A stretch of DNA of 60,968 nucleotides from Mesorhizobium sp. M2D.F.Ca.ET.226.01.1.1 (lineage in GTDB: Bacteria > Pseudomonadota > Alphaproteobacteria > Rhizobiales > Rhizobiaceae): assembly GCF_004022705.2 (NCBI RefSeq), contig NZ_RZOY02000025.1:1-60968 (forward strand), given 5' to 3'. Both the position numbers and the translations under genes were made by a program. The notes under the pieces were generated by a model. The model searched no databases, was not told where the DNA came from, and saw nothing but the letters and a program-made list of their open reading frames with translations. Below, piece by piece: positions 16,164 to 25,028 of the stretch (the first letter of the stretch is position 1; the number at the start of each line of letters is the position of its first letter).

Positions 16164-17075
16164 ATGAAACTTGGACTGCTCACGGCACCATTTCCGGATA
16201 CTGCTCTCGGCGAGGTCGCCGACTGGGCGCGCTCGGCCGGTTTCGAGGCGCTGGAAATCGCATGCTGGCCGAAGACTTCCGGCGCCAGCCGGCGCTATGC
16301 CGGCACCAGCCATATCGACGTGGACATCTCAGCTGCTGAAGCCAAGGACATCGCCGCCGAGCTTGCCGGCAAGGGCCTGACCATTTCCGGTCTCGGCTTC
16401 TACCCCAATCCGCTTCATCCCGACCAGGCGCATCGCGAAGCGGTGGTCGACCACCTGAAGAAGGTGATCGTGCTGGCGGGCCGCATGGGGGTCTCGCTGG
16501 TCAACACCTTTTGCGGCGGCGACGCCTCGAAGCATGTCGACGCCAACTGGGAGGACGCGCAAAAGGTCTGGCCGGCTATCATCGCCCACGCCCGCGAGCA
16601 CGGTGTAAAACTCGCCTTCGAGAACTGCCCGATGATCTTCAGCTATGACGAATGGCCGGGTGGGCACAACATCGCCTACTCGCCTTATGTCTGGCGCCGC
16701 ATCCTCGAAGCCTGGGGCGGCGATGTCGGCATGAATTTCGACCCCTCGCATCTCGTCTGGCAGATGATAGACAAGGAGCGCTTCATCCGCGAGTTCGGCG
16801 CAAGCATGCTGCATGTGCATGCCAAGGACCTGATGATTGATCATGATGGTTTGTACGAGCGCGGAATCCTTTCGGCTGGCATAGGCTGGCAGGTGCCGCG
16901 CATGCCGGGGCTTGGGGACATCGATTGGAGCAGGATTTTTTCGGGCCTCTACCGGGCCGGATATGACGGGCCGGTCATCATCGAGCATGAGGACCGGCGC
17001 TTCGAGGGGACGGATGAAAAGGTCAGGCGCGGTTTCCTGCTTGCCCGCGACGTGCTGCATCCCTTCATCAAATGA
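16164..17075 (+). CDS. Sugar phosphate isomerase/epimerase-like TIM-barrel protein, 303 aa
   Basis: Xylose-isomerase-like TIM barrel (AP_endonuc_2 family). Visible metal-site residues include AFENCPM, NFDPSHLVWQMID, MLHVHAKDLMID and VIIEHEDRRFEG, the Glu-Asp-His-Glu set of this family. GGGAGGC stands before the ATG at 16164. Related enzymes isomerise or epimerise sugars, tagatose or psicose, or act on inositol derivatives. Its place after the two dehydrogenases and just before an ABC importer supports a role in catabolism of the imported sugar. Confidence 0.83.
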   Translation: MKLGLLTAPFPDTALGEVADWARSAGFEALEIACWPKTSGASRRYAGTSHIDVDISAAEAKDIAAELAGKGLTISGLGFYPNPLHPDQAHREAVVDHLKKVIVLAGRMGVSLVNTFCGGDASKHVDANWEDAQKVWPAIIAHAREHGVKLAFENCPMIFSYDEWPGGHNIAYSPYVWRRILEAWGGDVGMNFDPSHLVWQMIDKERFIREFGASMLHVHAKDLMIDHDGLYERGILSAGIGWQVPRMPGLGDIDWSRIFSGLYRAGYDGPVIIEHEDRRFEGTDEKVRRGFLLARDVLHPFIK

Positions 17076-17146
17076 CGAAAAGCTTGGCGCCGGTCGCATC
17101 GGCACCCTGGAACTGAACTGAAAGATCAATGTGGAGGAGTACTGAC

Positions 17147-18181
17147 ATGAAGAGACATCTGACCGTGGCCTCGCTTCTTGCCGGCGCCGCCTTGCTTGCC
17201 TCGGTGGGCGCCTCGGCCGCCGCCGGCAAGTACACCATCGGCATTTCCAACACCGTGCAGGGCAATGGCTGGCGCGAGGAGATGATCTGCGCAATGAAGG
17301 CGCAGGCGCTCGCTTCCGGCGAGGTGGCGAAGCTCAACATCGCCCACCGCAACACCGACGCCGCCGGCCAGCTCGAGGACATCCGCAACCTAATCAGCGC
17401 CAAGGTCAACGCCATCGTCGTCAACCCGGCCGATCCGGCCGGCATCAAGGCAGGCCTCGAGGAAGCGACCAAGGCCGGCATCGTCGTCGTTGCCGTCGAC
17501 CAGGCGGTGACCGAGCCCTCCGCCTACATCATTTCCAACAACCAAGAACAATATGCCTATCTCGGCGCCAAGTGGCTGTTCCAGCAGATGGGCGGCAAGG
17601 GCGAGGTGTTCTACATGCGCGGCGCCGCCGGCGCCTCGGCCGACAGCGATCGCGACAAGGGCTTCAAGAAGGCGCTGGCCGAATTCCCTGACGTGAAGGT
17701 CGCGCAGGAAGTCTTCACCGGCTGGCAGCAGGACCAGGCCAAGCAACAGATCCTCTCCTTCCTCGCCACCGGCACGCCGATCAACGGCATCTGGACCTCC
17801 GGCATCGACAACGTCATCGTCGATGCGCTGGTCGAGCAGCAGGCGCCCATGGTGCCGGTCGTCGGCGCCGACAATGCCGGTTTCGTCGGCCAGCTGAACA
17901 CGGTCAAGGGTCTGGTCGGCGCTGCCGTCACCAATCCCGGCTCGATCGGCGGCGCCGGCGTCACGCTCGCCTTGCAGATCCTCGACGGCAAGAAGCCGGC
18001 GCAGCAGACGGTTCTGGTCAATCCGGAACTCTGGGAAAACGCCACCGACGCAGGCAAGGCCAAGCTGAAGTCAGCCGCCGATCCGTCGCTGAGCCCCGAA
18101 TGGCCGGTCTCGATCTCTATCCCGGAGTGGACCACCTACACCAAGGACCAGATCGTCGCCTGCAAGGGCCCGGGCGAATAA
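17147..18181 (+). CDS. Periplasmic sugar-binding protein of a CUT2-type ABC importer, 344 aa
   Basis: Substrate-binding protein of the RbsB-like family (peripla_BP_4). Residues 1-25 (MKRHLTVASLLAGAALLASVGASAA) form a signal peptide. The mature protein has the two-lobe pattern with YTIGISNTVQGNGWREEMI, NAIVVNPADPAGIKAGLEEA and PVVGADNAGFVGQL. The start ATG at 17147 follows GGAGGAGTACTG. A hairpin at 18206-18233 separates it from the ATPase gene, the usual arrangement to produce more binding protein than transporter. Confidence 0.88.
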   Translation: MKRHLTVASLLAGAALLASVGASAAAGKYTIGISNTVQGNGWREEMICAMKAQALASGEVAKLNIAHRNTDAAGQLEDIRNLISAKVNAIVVNPADPAGIKAGLEEATKAGIVVVAVDQAVTEPSAYIISNNQEQYAYLGAKWLFQQMGGKGEVFYMRGAAGASADSDRDKGFKKALAEFPDVKVAQEVFTGWQQDQAKQQILSFLATGTPINGIWTSGIDNVIVDALVEQQAPMVPVVGADNAGFVGQLNTVKGLVGAAVTNPGSIGGAGVTLALQILDGKKPAQQTVLVNPELWENATDAGKAKLKSAADPSLSPEWPVSISIPEWTTYTKDQIVACKGPGE

Positions 18182-18205
18182 GCGCCTGACATGAACCGAA
18201 ACGTG

Positions 18206-18233
18206 AGGACGCTGGACCAAGGTCTGGCGTCCT
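18206..18233 (+). terminator. Intra-operon hairpin after the binding-protein gene
   Basis: AGGACGC-TG-GACC-AA-GGTC-TG-GCGTCCT is a near-perfect stem within the gap between the binding protein and the ATPase. There is only a short T content after it, so it probably stabilises the upstream mRNA or attenuates read-through. Confidence 0.6.
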
Positions 18234-18282
18234 TGCCATTTGATCTGGCGCGCATAGTTTGAGCCTTTAAATCGAGAACGCT

Positions 18283-19827
18283 TTGACCACCAACCCTCTC
18301 CTCGACGCCACCGGCGTCGCGAAAAACTACGGTGCGGTTGCAGCGCTGCGCAACGCTTCGCTGTCCGTATTGCCGGGCGAGGTCCATGCGCTGATGGGCG
18401 CCAACGGCGCCGGCAAGTCGACGCTGGTGAAGATCCTGACTGGTGCGATCAACGCCGACGCCGGCCGCATCCTGATCCGGGGCAAGCAGCTCGATGTCCG
18501 TTCGCCCGCCGACGCCCGCCGCGCCGGCCTGCTGCCGGTCTACCAGGAACCTTCGCTGATCCCCGATCTCGATGTCTTGTCCAACCTGCGGCTGACCGGC
18601 ACGCCGATCGAGCCGTTCCGCGCCTGGGTGCGCGAGCTCGGCATTCCGAACCTCGACATCCGCGACACCGCGCGCGACATCCCTCTGGCCATCCTGCGCG
18701 TGCTCGACCTGGCGCGCGCGCTCGCCGTCGAACCCGACGTGCTCCTGCTCGACGAGATGACTGCCGCACTTCCCGCGAACCTCGCCGAGAAGGTGCTTGA
18801 AGTCGTGCGCCGCCAGGGCGACGCCGGCCGCTCAGTCATCTTCATCTCGCACCGTTTCGTCGAGATCTCCGCGCTCTGCGACCGTGCTACCGTCCTGCGT
18901 GATGGCTCGACGGTCGGTGTCGTCGACATCGAACCGGGCATCGAGGAAAGAATAGTCGAGATGATGCTCGGCACCCGCATCGAAAAGACACGCGTCGCGG
19001 CGCGCTCGGCAAATGATGTCGGCACTGTCGGCGGCAGAAACCCTCGCCTGTCGGTCCGCAACCTGCAGCTCGGCACCAAGCTCAATGACGTCTCCTTCGA
19101 TCTTGCCAATGGTGAAGTCGTCGGCGTGTTTGCGCTCGAGGGCCAGGGCCAGGACGAGCTTTTCGCAGCGCTTGCCGGCTCGATCCGCCCGACTGGCGGC
19201 ACCATCGAGGTCGATGGCGCACCGGCGAAATTCTCGCATCCGAGCGATGCCGTTCAGGCCGGCATCGCCTATGTACCTGGCGACCGCACCGAGGCTTTGG
19301 CCATGCAGCGCTCGGTGCGCGAGAACATCGCGCTGCCCTTCAGCGCCGGGCTGCGCAAATGGGGACCGATCCGCATGCGGCGCGAGCAGGTGGTCGTCTC
19401 CGGCGTGATCGGCAGATTGCAGATCGACACCCGCGTGCTAGGCGAGGTGCAGCGGCTTTCCGGCGGCAACCAGCAGAAAGTGACCATCGCCCGCTGGATC
19501 GCGGCCAACGCGCGCACCATCCTTTGCTTCGACCCGACGCGTGGCATCGATGTCGGCACCAAGCAGGAGATCTATAAGCTGCTGCGCGAACTCGCCGGCC
19601 AGGGCAAGTCGGTGCTGTTCTACACATCCGAGATGGAGGAGGTGCAGCGTGTCTGCGACCGCGTCATCGTCATCTTCGGCGGCCGTGTCGTCGATACCTT
19701 CCCGGTCGAGGACGCCGACGAGCCGACGCTGATGCGCGCCGCTTACGGCCTGCCGCGCGGCGCCAGGGCCGATGTCGGCATCCTTGCCGACGTCAGGCCC
19801 GCCTCCGACGCGGAGGCCGCGTCATGA
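18283..19827 (+). CDS. Sugar ABC transporter ATPase with two nucleotide-binding domains, 514 aa
   Basis: Duplicated ATPase of the RbsA/MglA class. NBD1 (about 1-240) has Walker A GANGAGKST and Walker B VLLLDEMTAAL, but where LSxGxQQ should stand the sequence reads DIPLAILRVLDLARAL, so the signature is lost. NBD2 (about 255-500) has the intact signature LSGGNQQKVTIARWI, while its Walker A position reads ALEGQGQDELF without GKS/T. NBD2 Walker A loss is normal for the family; the NBD1 signature loss is less usual. The halves remain complementary. It starts with TTG at 18283 and overlaps the next permease by four bases. Confidence 0.88.
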   Translation: MTTNPLLDATGVAKNYGAVAALRNASLSVLPGEVHALMGANGAGKSTLVKILTGAINADAGRILIRGKQLDVRSPADARRAGLLPVYQEPSLIPDLDVLSNLRLTGTPIEPFRAWVRELGIPNLDIRDTARDIPLAILRVLDLARALAVEPDVLLLDEMTAALPANLAEKVLEVVRRQGDAGRSVIFISHRFVEISALCDRATVLRDGSTVGVVDIEPGIEERIVEMMLGTRIEKTRVAARSANDVGTVGGRNPRLSVRNLQLGTKLNDVSFDLANGEVVGVFALEGQGQDELFAALAGSIRPTGGTIEVDGAPAKFSHPSDAVQAGIAYVPGDRTEALAMQRSVRENIALPFSAGLRKWGPIRMRREQVVVSGVIGRLQIDTRVLGEVQRLSGGNQQKVTIARWIAANARTILCFDPTRGIDVGTKQEIYKLLRELAGQGKSVLFYTSEMEEVQRVCDRVIVIFGGRVVDTFPVEDADEPTLMRAAYGLPRGARADVGILADVRPASDAEAAS

Positions 19828-20810
19828 GCCGCTTCTTCCGTAACCAGGGTTGGGTCGCCGGCCTGCTCGCCTTGCTGATCTTCCTCTTCGTCATCACCAA
19901 GCTGATCCAGCCGGGCTATGGCAGCGGCGACTTCGGCTCGCTGGCGCGGGCGGTCCTGCCTTACGCGTTCGCCGTCGCCGCCCAGACCGTCGTCGTCATC
20001 GCCGGCGGCATTGATCTCACCGTTGCCGCCATGATGGCACTGACCAGCGTGACCGCAGCCTCGATGATGAACGGCGCCAGCGAGGAATACGCGCTGTTCG
20101 TCGTGCCTTTCGTGCTGGCCATGGGCCTGGTGCTCGGCGCGCTGAACGGCGTCCTCATCGTCGTCACCCGCGTGCCGGACATCGTGGTCACGCTTGCGAC
20201 GCTGTTCGTGTTGCAGGGAGCGGCACTGCTCGTGCTCGGTGCACCCGGCGGCGCCGCGGCCGAATGGCTGAAGGCAAGCGTCATCGGCACCGTGCCTGTC
20301 CCCGGCTTGCCGGACTGGGCCGACGCCTGGGTGCCGAAGGCGCTGGTGCTGCTCGTCGTCTGCCTGTTCATCATCTGGATTCCGCTCAGGCGCTCACGCC
20401 TCGGCCTCTCCATCTACGCCATCGGCAGCAACGAGCTCGCCGCCTTTCGCAGCGGCGTGCCGGTGGCGCGCACCAGGATCATCGCCTATGCGCTCTCCGG
20501 CCTGTTCGCCGCAATGGGCGGCCTGTCGCTCACCATCAGCACCGGCATCGGCGCGCCGATCCCCGGGCCTTATCTGCTCGCCAGCGTCGCGGCGGTGGTG
20601 CTGGGCGGCGTCGCGCTCGGCGGCGGCAAGGGCGGACTGCTCGGGCCGATCATCGCCGTCTTCGTGCTGCGGCTGGTGCGCACCGACCTGACGCTTCTGG
20701 CCATCGATCCGAACGTCACCGCGATCATCGAAGGCCTGATCATGGTTGCGGTCGTGATGTTCGGCGCCTTCATCACCATCCGTGGCCGCCCGGTGGGAGC
20801 AACGCCATGA
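19824..20810 (+). CDS. Sugar ABC transporter permease (RbsC-like), 328 aa
   Basis: Inner-membrane permease of the branched-chain/CUT2 family with about eight to ten hydrophobic segments. The family motifs VVVIAGGIDLTVAAMMALT and YAIGSNELAAFRSGVPVARTRIIAYALSGLFAAMGGL are seen. It overlaps the ATPase stop and the start of the second permease by ATGA each, so the three are translated together. With its partner it forms the heterodimeric channel. Confidence 0.88.
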   Translation: MSRFFRNQGWVAGLLALLIFLFVITKLIQPGYGSGDFGSLARAVLPYAFAVAAQTVVVIAGGIDLTVAAMMALTSVTAASMMNGASEEYALFVVPFVLAMGLVLGALNGVLIVVTRVPDIVVTLATLFVLQGAALLVLGAPGGAAAEWLKASVIGTVPVPGLPDWADAWVPKALVLLVVCLFIIWIPLRRSRLGLSIYAIGSNELAAFRSGVPVARTRIIAYALSGLFAAMGGLSLTISTGIGAPIPGPYLLASVAAVVLGGVALGGGKGGLLGPIIAVFVLRLVRTDLTLLAIDPNVTAIIEGLIMVAVVMFGAFITIRGRPVGATP

Positions 20811-21793
20811 CCGACATCGCAACCATGCCCCAGCCAGTCTCGTTCGGCCGCCGCCTCAAGCGTTTCATGGCGGACCGGCCGCTCATCCCGCTGATCATCC
20901 TTTTGATCATTCTCGTGGTGATCCTGCAGATCCTGCGCCCTGGCATCGTCAACGAGCGCTGGCTCGCCAACACGGCGAAATTCGCCATCCCGCTCGCGAT
21001 CCTCGCCGGCTGCCAGACCATGACGATGCTTACCGGCGGCATCGACTTGTCCGTCGGCACGGTGGCGACGATGAGCGCCTTCATCATGGCCACCCAGATC
21101 GTCAACCAGGATCCCACGGTGGCTTTCCTGCTCGCCATGCTGCCGGCCGTGCTGATCGGCTTCGTCAACGGCATCGGCGTCGGCGTGTTTCGGGTGCATC
21201 CGCTGATCATGACGCTCGGCACCAGCCTGATCGGCACCGGCTTCCTGCAGGTCTACCAGCGCACGGTCATCGCCTCCGGCGCCAAGATTCCGGATTTCCT
21301 CAACTGGCTGGGCACCGGCCTGACCTACGGTTTTCCCAACGCGCTTCTCCTGTTCGTGCCGGTGGCTGTCCTGATCGTCTTCATGCTGAACCGCACCGGC
21401 TTCGGCCGCCTCCTCTATGCCGTCGGCGACAATGAACGCGCCGCGCGCCTGTCCGGCGTCCGCTACTGGCAGGTGATCACGGCGCTCTACGTCCTCTCCA
21501 GCCTGCTCGCCGGCATCACCGGCCTGCTTTATATCGGCCTGATCAAGGCGCCATCGCTGTCGCTGGCCGAGCCACTGGTGCTGCCATCGGTGGCTGCCGC
21601 CGTTATCGGCGGCACCTCGATCTTCGGCGGACGCGGCGGCTACATGGGCACCATAATCGGCGCGCTGATCCTGACCGTGCTGACGACGCTGCTCACCATC
21701 CTGCAGATGCCCGAAGGCGGCCGCCGCATCCTGTTCGGCTTCATCGTGCTGTTCGTGACGGCGGCGTATCTGCGGATCGTCGAGGACCGGTAG
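20807..21793 (+). CDS. Sugar ABC transporter permease, second subunit, 328 aa
   Basis: Second RbsC-like permease. Motifs TMTMLTGGIDLSVGTVATMSAF and YAVGDNERAARLSGVRYWQVITALYVLSSLLAGITGLL match the family, and the C-terminal AAVIGGTSIFGGRGGYMGTIIGALIL is typical. It ends the forward operon, 15 bp from the convergent nitrate reductase gene, so there is no room for a separate terminator besides the convergent overlap. Confidence 0.88.
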   Translation: MTDIATMPQPVSFGRRLKRFMADRPLIPLIILLIILVVILQILRPGIVNERWLANTAKFAIPLAILAGCQTMTMLTGGIDLSVGTVATMSAFIMATQIVNQDPTVAFLLAMLPAVLIGFVNGIGVGVFRVHPLIMTLGTSLIGTGFLQVYQRTVIASGAKIPDFLNWLGTGLTYGFPNALLLFVPVAVLIVFMLNRTGFGRLLYAVGDNERAARLSGVRYWQVITALYVLSSLLAGITGLLYIGLIKAPSLSLAEPLVLPSVAAAVIGGTSIFGGRGGYMGTIIGALILTVLTTLLTILQMPEGGRRILFGFIVLFVTAAYLRIVEDR

Positions 21794-21808
21794 AACCGAT
21801 CGAACGGC

Positions 21809-24478
21809 TCACTCCGCAGCCTGCACCTGGCGAGCATCGATGATCGCCCGGATCTCCGAGCGGCATGAGCCGCAATTGGTGCCGGCGCGCAGCGTCGAGC
21901 CTATCGCTTCGAGACTGTCGCACCCGGCGGCAACCGCCGACGCGAGCTGGTTGGCGCCTATGTGGAAGCAGGCGCACACGACCCGGCCGATGGCCGGCAT
22001 CGGCACGGGCGAGCGCCCGGATAGAAGCGCGTGGCGATCGGCCGTCGACAGCTTCTGGCGGGCGGCGAGTAGCGACACCAGCCAGTCGCGCGCCGGCAAC
22101 TGGTCCGGAGCGGCGACCAGCAGAGCCTCGGCCATGGCGCCGCCATCGTCGATGGCCGCCGCGCGATAGGCGAGCCCGCGGCGATCGGTGTATTCGAGCA
22201 GCTGATCCCGCCGCTGAACGCCGAGTAGCTTGCGCGCCAGGAGAATGCCCTGGTCCGGCGGCTCGGTTCCGGTCAGCTCGTAGACCCAGCCGCCCTCGAC
22301 CGCATGCCGGCTCCAGTGGACAAAGCCCGTCGGCCTGAGATCGCGGCGGGTGATGAGCACGCCGGCCCAGCCGGTCTCTTCCCGCACGATCCGGACCGGA
22401 ACATGCTTCAGCTCCGGCTGGCCGGAATGCGGATCGGTGACCGGCGATGACAGCAGGCCGGCGGAAGCCTTGGCCGCGAAATGCCCGCTCCAATGCATGG
22501 GCAGGAACGCCTGGCCGCGCCGTTGTGCTTCCGACACCCGCACCCTCGCACGGACGAAGCCGAAGCGGGTCGAAAGATGGGCGAGGTCGCCATCCTTGAG
22601 GTGGCGCGCGGCCGCATCCGCCGGATGGAGATCGACTGCAGGCTCCGGCGCGTTCGCCATCAGGCGCGGCACGTTCCCGGTGCGTGTCATGGTGTGCCAC
22701 TGGTCGCGCAGCCGGCCTGTGTTCAGGGCAAGCGGATAGTCGGCGTCGACGGTGAAGGCCGTTGCCTCCTGCCGCACCGGCACGAAGCGGGCGCGACCGT
22801 CAGGCGTCGGGAAGCGGCCATCGCCGAGCAATCTTGTCTGCTGCTCGCGCCGGTCCGAAGCGGGCCAGTGCCGCGGTACAAAGGTATCGTAGTCCGTGTC
22901 GCTGAGGCCAGTCAGTTCGCCAAGGTCGAACAGACGCTCGCCATCATTCTCGAAGGCCGAGAGCGCCACATGCTCGCGGAAGATGTCGGCTGGCGACTGG
23001 TAAGCGAAGGCATCGCCAAAGCCCATACGTGCGGCGACCTCGCAGATGATGCGCCAGTCGGCTCTCGTTTTGCCCGGCGGCAGCAGGAAGGCGCGTTGGC
23101 GCGAGAGGCGCCGTTCGGAATTGGTGACCGTGCCGTCCTTCTCGCCCCAGGCGGCAGCCGGCAGCAGCACATCGGCATAGCGGGTGGTGTCCGTTCTAGC
23201 CACATCCGAGGCGACGACGAAATCGCATTTGGACAGAGCGGCGCGCACGCGCGAAGCATCCGGCATGGAGACCGCGGGATTGGTGCCCATCACCCACAGC
23301 GACTTGATGCGGCCGTCGGCGACCGCCTGGAACATATCCACGGCCTTCAGACCGCCGCGCCGCGCGATGTTGGGCGCGTTCCAGAAGCGCGACACACGAT
23401 CGATGTTGGCCTCGTCCGCGAAGTCCATATGCGCGGCGAGCTGGTTGGCGAGACCTCCCACCTCGCGGCCGCCCATGGCGTTCGGCTGCCCGGTGACCGA
23501 GAACGGCCCCATGCCGGGCTTGCCGATGCGGCCTGTGGCGAGATGGCAGTTGATGATGGCGTTGACCTTGTCGGTCCCGTGCGCCGACTGGTTGACGCCC
23601 TGGCTGTAGACGCTGACGGTCCGTTCGGTTCCGGCGAAGAGGTCGTAGAATTCCTGGACATCGGCAGCCGCCAATCCGCACCCCTTCGCGACCCGCGCGA
23701 TCGACGGCGCGTCGGCGCCGGCCAGCGCGGCCGCGGCATCGAAGCCGGAGGTATGGTCGCGGATGAACCTGGTATCGATCTTTCCAGCTTGCGCGAGATG
23801 CGCGAGCAGCCCGTTGAACAGCAGCACATCGGTGCCCGGATCGAGCGCCAGATGCAGGTCGCATTCGTCGGCGGTCGCGGTGCGGCGAGGATCGATGACG
23901 ACGATCTTCGTCCCACGCTCCCTGCGCGCGGCAAGCATGCGCTGATAAAGGACCGGATGGCACCATGCGGTGTTGGAGCCGGTGAGCACGACGAGATCGG
24001 CTTGCTCGAAATCCTCATAGACTCCGGGAACGATGTCCTCGCCGAAGGCGCGGCGATGACCGGCGACGGACGATGCCATGCAGAGCCGCGAATTAGTGTC
24101 GATGTTGGCCGAGCCGATGAAACCCTTCATCAGCTTGTTGGCGACATAATAGTCTTCGGTGAGCAACTGGCCCGAAACGTAGAAGGCGACCGAGTCAGGT
24201 CCATGCTCGGCAATCGCCCGCGAGAATTTTCCAGCGACAAGGTCGAGCGCTTCATCCCAACCGGCTTGTCTGCCCCCGATCTCCGGCCGAAGCAGTCGGC
24301 CTTCCAGGCCGAGCGTCTCGCCGAGCGCCGTCCCCTTCGAACAGAGCTTGCCGAAATTGGCCGGATGCTCGAGGTCGCCGCGGACGGTTGTCGTGCCGTC
24401 CGCGGCGACCTCGGCCAGCACGCCGCAGCCCACCCCGCAATAGGGGCAGGTGGTCCTCACCTCGCGCGCTTCCTCCAT
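21809..24478 (-). CDS. nasA: Assimilatory nitrate reductase catalytic subunit, 889 aa
   Basis: Cytoplasmic molybdenum enzyme reducing nitrate to nitrite. The N-terminal CPYCGVGCGV binds a [4Fe-4S] cluster; SRLCMASSVAGHRRAFG provides the molybdenum ligand region; molybdopterin-dinucleotide domains continue to about residue 700 with NTGRLRDQWHTMTRTG. The last 70 residues form a BFD-like [2Fe-2S] domain (VCACFHIGANQLASAV then TNCGSCRSEIRAII), as in bacterial NasA enzymes that receive electrons through this cluster. The start follows the nirD stop by three bases, so it is the last gene of the nas operon. Length is normal. Confidence 0.93.
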   Translation of the reverse strand: MEEAREVRTTCPYCGVGCGVLAEVAADGTTTVRGDLEHPANFGKLCSKGTALGETLGLEGRLLRPEIGGRQAGWDEALDLVAGKFSRAIAEHGPDSVAFYVSGQLLTEDYYVANKLMKGFIGSANIDTNSRLCMASSVAGHRRAFGEDIVPGVYEDFEQADLVVLTGSNTAWCHPVLYQRMLAARRERGTKIVVIDPRRTATADECDLHLALDPGTDVLLFNGLLAHLAQAGKIDTRFIRDHTSGFDAAAALAGADAPSIARVAKGCGLAAADVQEFYDLFAGTERTVSVYSQGVNQSAHGTDKVNAIINCHLATGRIGKPGMGPFSVTGQPNAMGGREVGGLANQLAAHMDFADEANIDRVSRFWNAPNIARRGGLKAVDMFQAVADGRIKSLWVMGTNPAVSMPDASRVRAALSKCDFVVASDVARTDTTRYADVLLPAAAWGEKDGTVTNSERRLSRQRAFLLPPGKTRADWRIICEVAARMGFGDAFAYQSPADIFREHVALSAFENDGERLFDLGELTGLSDTDYDTFVPRHWPASDRREQQTRLLGDGRFPTPDGRARFVPVRQEATAFTVDADYPLALNTGRLRDQWHTMTRTGNVPRLMANAPEPAVDLHPADAAARHLKDGDLAHLSTRFGFVRARVRVSEAQRRGQAFLPMHWSGHFAAKASAGLLSSPVTDPHSGQPELKHVPVRIVREETGWAGVLITRRDLRPTGFVHWSRHAVEGGWVYELTGTEPPDQGILLARKLLGVQRRDQLLEYTDRRGLAYRAAAIDDGGAMAEALLVAAPDQLPARDWLVSLLAARQKLSTADRHALLSGRSPVPMPAIGRVVCACFHIGANQLASAVAAGCDSLEAIGSTLRAGTNCGSCRSEIRAIIDARQVQAAE

Positions 24479-24481
24479 GCC

Positions 24482-24811
24482 TCAGGCCGCTTTCGAGGCC
24501 AGCGCTTCGAGCGCGATGAACAGCCGCTCGCCCTCGACCCTGACCGGGATAGTCCTGACCGAGCCTTCGTCCGCGCCAAGCGCCTTGCCACTCTCCAGCG
24601 AGATCACCCAATTGTGCAGCGGGCAGGTCACCGCCGCGCCGTGGACGATGCCCTGGCTGAGCGGCCCGCCCTTGTGCGGACAATGGTCGTCGATGGCGAA
24701 GACCTGGTTAGCCGCCGTGCGGAACACCGCGATCTTGCCTTGCGGGGTTTCGACGCAGCGCGCGCCGCGCAGCGGGATGTCGGCGATGGTACCGATAGCG
24801 ATCCAGTTCAT
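24482..24811 (-). CDS. nirD: Nitrite reductase small subunit NirD, 109 aa
   Basis: Rieske-type small subunit of assimilatory NADH-nitrite reductase. Unlike true Rieske proteins many NirD lack the cluster, but here both ligand pairs are present: CPHKGGPLS and CPLHNWVISL, so a [2Fe-2S] centre is possible. It lies between nirB and nasA on the same strand, 217 bp after nirB because a repeat element (24843-25017) is inserted in the gap. Confidence 0.92.
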   Translation of the reverse strand: MNWIAIGTIADIPLRGARCVETPQGKIAVFRTAANQVFAIDDHCPHKGGPLSQGIVHGAAVTCPLHNWVISLESGKALGADEGSVRTIPVRVEGERLFIALEALASKAA

Positions 24812-24842
24812 GCAGCCGTCCTCGTCTTTGGCTGATAGGAAG

Positions 24843-25017
24843 GCGCCCAGGCACCCCCCTCTGTCCTGCCGGACATCTCCCCCGCAAGGGGGGAGATTGG
24901 CAGCTTGGGCGCTTCGCCCAATTCTGCAGCGTTGGAGATGAGCGAAGGCCGGGATGACAGCTGATCTCCCCCCTTACGGGGGAGATGGCCGGCAGGCCAG
25001 AGGGGGGTGCCTGGCGC
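24843..25017. repeat. RIME-like large inverted repeat inside the nirB-nirD gap
   Basis: Two long arms, beginning GCGCCCAGGCACCCCCCTCT and ending AGAGGGGGGTGCCTGGCGC, flank inner hairpins such as ATCTCCCCCGCAAGGGGGGA. A second member is at 44429-44585. These resemble the intergenic mosaic/palindromic elements described in rhizobia. Being inside a transcribed operon, it will form a strong RNA hairpin between nirB and nirD. Confidence 0.7.
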
Positions 25018-25028
25018 AAGCATCTCCA

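Noticed and set aside
14306..16183. 625-codon minus-strand frame over the SDR and mannitol dehydrogenase genes
   Set aside because: Antisense shadow of two clear enzymes.
22481..24835. Long open frame of 784 codons on the plus strand over nasA
   Set aside because: It is the antisense of a well-supported molybdoenzyme gene and has typical GC-shadow composition.
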